DNA from: JAVWHP01 sp036639955
Lineage (GTDB): Bacteria; Bacillota_I; Bacilli_A; Erysipelotrichales; Erysipelotrichaceae
Direction: 5' to 3'
Length of the DNA: 11,568 nt
NCBI GenBank assembly: GCA_036639955.1
Contig: JAVWHP010000022.1
Coordinates: 1-11,568, forward strand
This document shows positions 7,035 to 11,568 of this stretch, one piece after another. The notes below the pieces were generated by a model. The model saw only the letters and a list, made by a program, of their open reading frames with translations, searched no databases and had not been told where the DNA came from. How positions within the stretch are numbered: position 1 is the first letter of the stretch; the number at the start of each line of letters is the position of its first letter. The translations under genes were made by a program, and so were the position numbers.

Positions 7035-8576
7035 ATGGCAGATAAAATTATAGTACTAGACTTTGGAAGTCAATATAATCAGTTAATAGCTAGAAGAATA
7101 AGAGACTTTGGAGTATATAGTGAATTACATCCACATACTTTAAGTATAGAAGAGATATTAGAATTTAAAGATGTTAAAGGGATTATATTTAGTGGAGGTC
7201 CTAATAGTGTATATGATGAAGATGCATTTAAATGTGATCCTAAGATATTTGATGCAGGTATTCCTATATTAGGTATATGTTATGGGATGCAAATGACTCA
7301 TTATATGAATGGGGGAGAAGTTAAACCTTGTGAAAATAAAGAGTATGGTAGGACTGAAATAAATATAAATAAAGATAGTTTATTATTTAAAGGATTACCT
7401 AAGAAACAAACTGTATGGATGTCTCATGGAGATCAAGTAGTTGGGTTAGCTAAAGGATTTATAGCTGATGCTGATAGTGATACTTGTAAGTATGCTGCTA
7501 CTAGTAATGTAGAAAAGAATATATATACTTTACAGTTTCATCCTGAAGTAAGACATTCAGAATATGGTTTAGATATATTAAAGAACTTTGTATTTGAAAT
7601 ATGTAAGGCTAAGAATGATTGGAATATGGCTAGTTTTATAGATATGCAAATAGATAAGATTAAGACTACTGTAGGTAATGATAAAGTGTTGTTAGGATTA
7701 TCTGGTGGTGTTGATTCTTCTGTTGTTGCTGCTTTATTACATAAGGCTATAGGGGACCAATTAATATGTATGTTTATAGATCATGGACTTCTTCGTAAGG
7801 GGGAAGGGGAAAGTGTTATGGAAACGTTTGGTAGAGAGATGAATGTAAACTTAGTAAAGATAGATGCTAAAGATAGATTTATGTCTAAACTTAAAGGGGT
7901 TAGTGATCCTGAAAAGAAACGTAAGATTATAGGTAATGAGTTTGTTTATACTTTTGATGAAGAGGTAAAGAAGTTAAGTGAGGGTAAAGCTATTAAGTGG
8001 TTGGCTCAGGGTACTTTATATACTGATGTTATTGAGTCTGGTACTAAGACTGCTCAAACGATTAAATCTCATCATAATGTAGGGGGATTACCTGATGATA
8101 TGCAATTTAAGCTGATAGAACCTTTAAATACTCTATTTAAGGATGAAGTAAGGGCGCTAGGGACTGAACTTGGTTTACCTGACTCAATGGTATGGAGACA
8201 ACCATTCCCTGGTCCTGGGCTTGGAATACGTGTATTAGGAGAAATAAGTGAAGAGAAGTTATTAATAGTACGTGAGTCTGATTTTATCTTACGTGATGAA
8301 ATAGCTAAAGCAGGATTAGAACGTGAAATTTGGCAATACTTTACTTGTCTTCCTGATATTAGAAGTGTAGGTGTAATGGGTGACCAAAGAACTTATGACT
8401 ACACTATAGCTATTAGAGCTGTTACTTCTATTGATGGTATGACTTCTGATTGGGCTAAGATTCCTTATGATGTTCTTGATAAAATTTCAGTACGTATTGT
8501 AAACGAAGTTTCTCATGTAAACAGAGTAGTCTATGATATTACTAGTAAACCACCAGCTACTATAGAGTGGGAATAA
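7035..8576 (+). CDS. guaA: GMP synthase (glutamine-hydrolysing)
   Basis: GuaA converts XMP to GMP with ATP and glutamine, the last step of guanine nucleotide synthesis in the cytosol. The 513-aa length is standard. The N-terminal class I glutamine amidotransferase domain (about 1-190) shows SGGPNSVY (53-60), the nucleophile Cys82 in GICYGMQ, and His169 and Glu171 in QFHPEV, completing the triad. The ATP pyrophosphatase domain follows, with PP-loop SGGVDSS (223-229). The C-terminal dimerisation domain contains the FPGPGLGIRVLGE stretch and ends in KPPATIEWE, the invariant tail of the family. The start is fixed by AAGGAGGA 6 nt upstream. The gene stands alone between its own promoter and a long hairpin terminator. 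No key residue is missing. Confidence 0.98.
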   Translation: MADKIIVLDFGSQYNQLIARRIRDFGVYSELHPHTLSIEEILEFKDVKGIIFSGGPNSVYDEDAFKCDPKIFDAGIPILGICYGMQMTHYMNGGEVKPCENKEYGRTEININKDSLLFKGLPKKQTVWMSHGDQVVGLAKGFIADADSDTCKYAATSNVEKNIYTLQFHPEVRHSEYGLDILKNFVFEICKAKNDWNMASFIDMQIDKIKTTVGNDKVLLGLSGGVDSSVVAALLHKAIGDQLICMFIDHGLLRKGEGESVMETFGREMNVNLVKIDAKDRFMSKLKGVSDPEKKRKIIGNEFVYTFDEEVKKLSEGKAIKWLAQGTLYTDVIESGTKTAQTIKSHHNVGGLPDDMQFKLIEPLNTLFKDEVRALGTELGLPDSMVWRQPFPGPGLGIRVLGEISEEKLLIVRESDFILRDEIAKAGLEREIWQYFTCLPDIRSVGVMGDQRTYDYTIAIRAVTSIDGMTSDWAKIPYDVLDKISVRIVNEVSHVNRVVYDITSKPPATIEWE

Positions 8577-8597
8577 TATAATACTTTATTAATTATT

Positions 8598-8640
8598 AAA
8601 AGCTTAACTCTTGTGTTGTAAGAGTTAAGCTTTTATTTAT
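8598..8640 (+). terminator. Rho-independent terminator after guaA
   Basis: A 15-bp perfect stem, AAAAGCTTAACTCTT (8598-8612) with AAGAGTTAAGCTTTT (8620-8634), has a 7-nt loop and is followed by a T-rich run. It lies 21 bp after the guaA stop codon. The A/T symmetry would let it work from either strand. Confidence 0.92.
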
Positions 8641-8969
8641 TGTATTAGGTATTGTAGGATTATCTTTATACAATACAAGTAGACGTTCTGTTTATCGTCC
8701 ATCATCAACTATGAATTTTAATAAAAGAATAGTCTCTAGTTGTTTATAGTTGTGCTTAAAGGATGCCTTTTCATTTGCGCATTCCAACAAAAAAAAGCGA
8801 TACACTAACTTGCGTATAATAACAATTTATTTACAAAAGTAGGATAGAACAATTGCAAAGGGATGTAATATGTAATATGATGGTAAGTAAGATTTCTGTT
8901 TGTTAATACTTTATGTTTACTTTAATTAAGCAAAGTATAAATAGTTATTATAGTTATGGAGGAATTAGT
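8641..8969. other. Non-coding stretch between guaA and the macro-domain gene, with coding-like scraps
   Basis: No intact gene is visible on either strand. On the + strand one frame is open from 8600 to a TAG at 8747-8749 without a usable start. It reads as a hydrophobic run (LFIVLGIVGLSLYN) followed by a basic, proline-containing stretch. The same frame reopens at TTG 8750 and runs 30 codons to a TAG at 8840-8842, using GCG, TCC, AAC, CGA and TTG codons that are scarce in the flanking genes. A TATAAT at 8815-8820 lacks a good -35 box. I could not find a convincing promoter for the macro-domain gene. The scraps may be remains of a lost gene or mobile element, but this is a weak inference. Confidence 0.4.
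8649..8676. repeat. 8-bp inverted repeat GTATTGTA/TACAATAC
   Basis: The perfect arms GTATTGTA (8649-8656) and TACAATAC (8669-8676) are separated by 12 nt, just downstream of the guaA terminator. No T tract follows, so it is not a terminator. It could be a protein-binding site or chance in AT-rich DNA. Confidence 0.45.
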
Positions 8970-9473
8970 ATGACTTTTGAAATCATTAGAGAAGATATAA
9001 CAAGATTGGAAGTAGATGCTATTGTTAATGCAGCACAAACTAGCCTTATGGGTGGTGGAGGTGTTGATGGGGCAATTCATAAAGCTGCTGGTAATGAACT
9101 TAGAAGAGAATGTTATACTTTGGGAGGTTGTAAAACTGGGGAAGCAAAGATAACAGCAGGATATAATTTAGCTGCAAAACATATTATACATACAGTAGGT
9201 CCTATATACAGAGATGGTAATTCAGGTGAACAAGAAAAACTTGAAAATTGCTATAAAAATTCTTTAAAAATAGCTAAAGAACATAATATAAGAAGTATAG
9301 CATTTCCACTTATATCAGCTGGTTCTTATAGATATCCTAAAGACAAAGCAATTAATGTAGCTATCAAGACTATAAAATCTTTTTTAGTAGATAATGAAAT
9401 GATGGTATATCTTGTTGTATTCGATAAAGAATCTTTATCTATAGCATTAGAACAAAACTTATTGGTGTTATAG
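8970..9473 (+). CDS. Macro-domain protein, YmdB/MacroD-type (probable ADP-ribose or O-acetyl-ADP-ribose hydrolase)
   Basis: This is a stand-alone macro domain that binds ADP-ribose. Relatives such as YmdB remove acetyl groups from O-acetyl-ADP-ribose or reverse mono-ADP-ribosylation. The 167-aa protein shows EDITRLEVDAIVNAA (8-22), the phosphate loop GGGGVDGAIHKAAG (28-41) with Asp33, GGCKTGEAKIT (52-62), HTVGPIY (74-80), and the loop ISAGSYRYP at about residues 118-126. The catalytic Asn of YmdB (Asn25 in NAAN) is replaced by Gln23 (NAAQ), so activity may differ. The ATG at 8970 is chosen because GGAGGA (8958-8963) lies 6 nt before it and the homology starts there. An in-frame ATG at 8913 would add 19 residues with no ribosome site. 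It stands alone and faces the MATE gene. I see no DarT-like toxin partner. The fold is sure; the exact substrate is not. Confidence 0.92.
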   Translation: MTFEIIREDITRLEVDAIVNAAQTSLMGGGGVDGAIHKAAGNELRRECYTLGGCKTGEAKITAGYNLAAKHIIHTVGPIYRDGNSGEQEKLENCYKNSLKIAKEHNIRSIAFPLISAGSYRYPKDKAINVAIKTIKSFLVDNEMMVYLVVFDKESLSIALEQNLLVL

Positions 9474-9482
9474 AATCTAGAT

Positions 9483-9503
9483 TATAAAAAAGAGTATTTT
9501 ATA
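9483..9503. terminator. Weak bidirectional terminator between converging genes
   Basis: TATAAAA (9483-9489) and TTTTATA (9497-9503) form a 7-bp, A/T-only stem with a 7-nt loop, giving a T run on either strand. It is the only hairpin in the 47-bp gap between the converging macro-domain and MATE genes. The stem is too weak for a firm call. Confidence 0.3.
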
Positions 9504-9520
9504 GTAGAGATAGTGTATGA

Positions 9521-10873
9521 TCATCTAGAGTTGATACAAAATTTTCTTTTCACAAGGATTGCAAATATGACACTAAGTAAATCAGCGATAGGTATACTAA
9601 AAAATAATGCAATTACAGGAGAGACAGGTAAACCAAAGATTCCAACTAATGATGGAATAATAAACACTAAAGGAATTAAAAAGAAAACCTGTCTTGATAA
9701 AATTAGCATTACTGAAGTAAATTCATGTTTAGTCACTTGTAAAAGCGTCATATCAGTATAAAGAATTCCTACAAAAGGAAAGCCAATAAAAACAGCAAGT
9801 ATAATGCTCTTTGCCATTGTAAGTACCTCATAACTACCACCAAAAATTGAGACAATATCTTGACCAAATATTATTATCAGAAATAAAGTAACTACACCAT
9901 AAATACTACATAAAAGCATAGTTCGTTTTGATACACCTGATATTTTTTCATCAGCACCATTTCCACTGAAGTATGAAATAATATTTTGAACACCTTGTGT
10001 TATCCCAACAATAGGCATTAAGGCAAAGCTATAAATACGTTGAACAACATTAAAAGAAGCAAGGTGAGACATAGAACCAAGAGTTAATAACCTAGAATTA
10101 ACAACAAAACCAGTACAACCACCAAGAACTTGAATTGCTGTCTGTGCAATTCCAATTTTGAATAACTCATATGCAGAAAAGAAAAAGCTACGTACACTAA
10201 GAGACATCTTATAAAACAATAACTTCTTTTTAAATAAAAATATGATACAACAGAGGGCACATACTATTTCACTAACTAATGTTCCCCAAGCAAGACCTAC
10301 TAAGCCCATTTTAAAAATAAAGGCAAAGATATAATTAAAAATAATATCAATCAAAACAGCTACTGTAATAATCCTTAATTCTATCTTTGGAAAACCAAAG
10401 GCACGAATACAACAACTCAAAGTATATCCAACACTACTGAAAATATTATTTATAAGTTGGACTTGTAAATACTGTTTGGCCATTATATAGATTGAACCAG
10501 TAGCACCTAAAGATCTTAATATTAGGGATAAAGATAAAAAGCATATTAGAGATATAGTAACAGACATAACTAAACTCATAATAACTCCAGTATAAAAACT
10601 TTGATATAGATGATCTCTGTTATTTAAATATTTTGCTATTAAAATACCAGTAGACATTGCAAATAAGGTTTGTAGTGCTGTAAATATTGCCATTACAGGA
10701 GTAATTAAAGCCATAGCTGAAAGAGCACTATCACCGAGAACTGGTAAATTTCCAGCAAAAGCAGTATCTACAATACCTGTTAGCATTTCAATCATTAATG
10801 AAAGGATAGATGGAATACCAAAAATTAAAATTAGTTTGTAAAGTGATTTTTGTTCATAAATATTTTCTATCAT
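9521..10873 (-). CDS. MATE family multidrug/cation efflux transporter
   Basis: MATE proteins export drugs or toxic organic cations in exchange for Na+ or H+. The 450-aa protein has the expected size and about 12 membrane segments in two similar halves. Family marks in the first half are VDTAFAG (35-41, with Asp36) and the CIRAFGFPKIELR stretch (155-167) at the place of the usual A-RA-G-PK motif. In the second half they are MPIVGITQGVQNIISYFSGNG (286-306) and FGQDIVSIFGG (336-346). Start choice is clear: the minus-strand AGGAGGTGAT (complement of 10877-10886) is almost a full match to the 16S anti-Shine-Dalgarno, 4 nt from the ATG. It lies 55 bp downstream of a WYL-type regulator on the same strand, which probably controls it. 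It ends with TGA, showing that TGA is a stop in this organism. The substrate cannot be read from sequence. Confidence 0.94.
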   Translation of the reverse strand: MIENIYEQKSLYKLILIFGIPSILSLMIEMLTGIVDTAFAGNLPVLGDSALSAMALITPVMAIFTALQTLFAMSTGILIAKYLNNRDHLYQSFYTGVIMSLVMSVTISLICFLSLSLILRSLGATGSIYIMAKQYLQVQLINNIFSSVGYTLSCCIRAFGFPKIELRIITVAVLIDIIFNYIFAFIFKMGLVGLAWGTLVSEIVCALCCIIFLFKKKLLFYKMSLSVRSFFFSAYELFKIGIAQTAIQVLGGCTGFVVNSRLLTLGSMSHLASFNVVQRIYSFALMPIVGITQGVQNIISYFSGNGADEKISGVSKRTMLLCSIYGVVTLFLIIIFGQDIVSIFGGSYEVLTMAKSIILAVFIGFPFVGILYTDMTLLQVTKHEFTSVMLILSRQVFFLIPLVFIIPSLVGIFGLPVSPVIALFFSIPIADLLSVIFAILVKRKFCINSR

Positions 10874-10893
10874 GAAATCACCTCCTAAGAATA

Positions 10894-10924
10894 ATTATAA
10901 CAGGTAAAGGCGACACATAATGTC
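10894..10924 (-). promoter_or_regulatory. Candidate MATE promoter element and small palindrome
   Basis: On the minus strand, TATAAT (complement of 10894-10899) is preceded by TGT, giving an extended -10. No good -35 box stands 16-18 bp upstream. Just beyond lies the short palindrome ACATAATGT (10915-10923), nested in GACA/TGTC arms (10912-10915 and 10921-10924), a possible operator for the neighbouring regulator. The implied start point would be almost on the ribosome site, so the leader would be very short. The MATE gene could instead be read through from the regulator gene. Confidence 0.35.
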
Positions 10925-10928
10925 ATGT

Positions 10929-11568
10929 TTAGTTTATAGTTTTTTTATATTCTTCATAGGGAATAAATTCATGGTCAAATTCTATCTCAGTTGATTCAAT
11001 CATTTTTATACTATCACATTTTATCAGTTTATACTCTGTAGAAAAACAAAATAAATATAAACCATCTGACTTCAACACATATCCAATTGGTGCTACTTTA
11101 AGAGTACTGTTGATAATGGCATATACTTCATCATCAAGACAATGGTTTATTATCTTATAAATAGGATCATCTGTACTTACCTTTTCAGAAATTAAATCAA
11201 TACTTAAATACTGTTTAGCATCATTTTCAAATAGCACACTAAGTTCAGGAGACATTAGGCATAGTTTATTGATAATGCTGTCCTTTTTTTGAACAGATGA
11301 AAAATTATCAGCTATAGTTAGAGCAAATATAATTTGATGAATATCTGAATCTGTGAAAAAGCTTGTACTAAATTTATAGTTCTCATCTATCTGAACTCCT
11401 CCACCTATACCTTGTGTACAGTAGATGGGAATACCCATAGATGAAAGGCTATTGATGTCACGTTCTATTGTTTTTATACTTACTTCAAAGAGAAGAGCAA
11501 GCTGTTTATATGTTGTTTTCTTATGTTTTAATAAATATATTAAAACTTCTAAATGTCGACTTTTTATT
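10929..11568 (-). CDS. HTH_11/WYL-type transcriptional regulator (YafY/YobV-like), N-terminus beyond window
   Basis: About 212 residues are visible; the frame is still open at the right edge, so the start codon lies outside. An internal Met (11436-11438) is not the start, because the 43 codons before it encode a clear winged helix-turn-helix: KSRHLEVLIYLL, YKQLALLFEVSIKTIERDI, then the wing MGIPIYCTQGIGGGVQ. This is the DNA-binding half of YafY-type regulators. The C-terminal part (about the last 60 residues) contains VAPIGYVLKSDGLYLFCF and IKCDSIKMIEST, resembling a shortened WYL ligand-sensing domain with LYL at the WYL position. The linker between them is diverged. It lies directly upstream of the MATE pump on the same strand, so a ligand-responsive regulator of that pump is likely (inference). 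The predicted operator candidate is at 10912-10924. Confidence 0.88.
   Translation of the reverse strand, partial: IKSRHLEVLIYLLKHKKTTYKQLALLFEVSIKTIERDINSLSSMGIPIYCTQGIGGGVQIDENYKFSTSFFTDSDIHQIIFALTIADNFSSVQKKDSIINKLCLMSPELSVLFENDAKQYLSIDLISEKVSTDDPIYKIINHCLDDEVYAIINSTLKVAPIGYVLKSDGLYLFCFSTEYKLIKCDSIKMIESTEIEFDHEFIPYEEYKKTIN

Noticed and set aside
8815..8820. TATAAT as the promoter of the macro-domain gene.
   Set aside because: No -35 box at 16-18 bp, the TG of an extended -10 is out of register, and the leader would be about 145 nt.
8913..8972. ATG at 8913 as the start of the macro-domain protein.
   Set aside because: It has no ribosome site, and the 19-residue extension is unrelated to the family; ATG 8970 has GGAGGA at proper distance.
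8970..9473. Macro-domain gene as the antitoxin half of a DarT-DarG type system.
   Set aside because: No DarT-like gene is next to it, and the GGGGVDGAIH loop is of the YmdB/MacroD kind.
9513..9761. Plus-strand open frame opposite the end of the MATE gene.
   Set aside because: It lies fully antisense to well-supported coding sequence and shows no family motif or ribosome site.

Overview
The window comes from a very AT-rich, low-GC Gram-positive (Firmicutes-type) chromosome. Shine-Dalgarno sites are strong (AGGAGG type), genes are packed tightly, and the -35/-10 boxes are sigma-A-like. The protein families (a CtpB-like S41 protease, UvrB, a His-rich COG0523 GTPase, GuaA, a MATE pump with a WYL-type regulator) fit a gut-clostridial or related lineage. 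TGA is used as a normal stop and Trp is TGG, so the code is standard rather than mycoplasma-like. I cannot name the species.

Layout. (1) 142-4763, + strand: a probable three-gene operon of S41 peptidase, uvrB (overlapping it by 11 bp) and an AI-2E family permease, closed by a clean hairpin terminator at 4775-4802. (2) 4825-6918, + strand: a promoter and two genes of the G3E/COG0523 P-loop GTPase family. The first carries a CxCC metal site and a long His/Cys-rich arm. The second fuses a diverged G3E domain to a CC-containing TIGR03943/DUF1980-like domain. A role in metal (probably zinc) handling is inferred. (3) 6981-8640, + strand: guaA with its own strong promoter, short leader and long terminator hairpin. 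(4) 8641-8969: non-coding, with an inverted repeat and coding-like scraps of unusual composition. (5) 8970-9473, + strand: a single macro-domain protein with an altered catalytic motif. (6) 9521-11568, - strand: a MATE efflux pump preceded by a WYL-type regulator whose N-terminus lies beyond the right edge.

Regions 1-3 look like ordinary core chromosome on the leading strand. Regions 4-6 look more like an accessory segment: the strand switches and the genes are of the resistance and stress kind. I see no CRISPR array, tRNA, rRNA, complete insertion sequence or prophage gene.

The most unusual signals are a 12-bp perfect inverted repeat inside uvrB spelled with locally rare codons, a UvrB beta-hairpin that has lost most of its signature tyrosines, abrupt switches in third-base codon choice (sharpest inside the His-rich arm of the first GTPase), a 13-nt inverted repeat linking one operon's terminator to the next operon's promoter, and an Asn-to-Gln change at the catalytic position of the macro domain. 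None of these by itself proves a new system.
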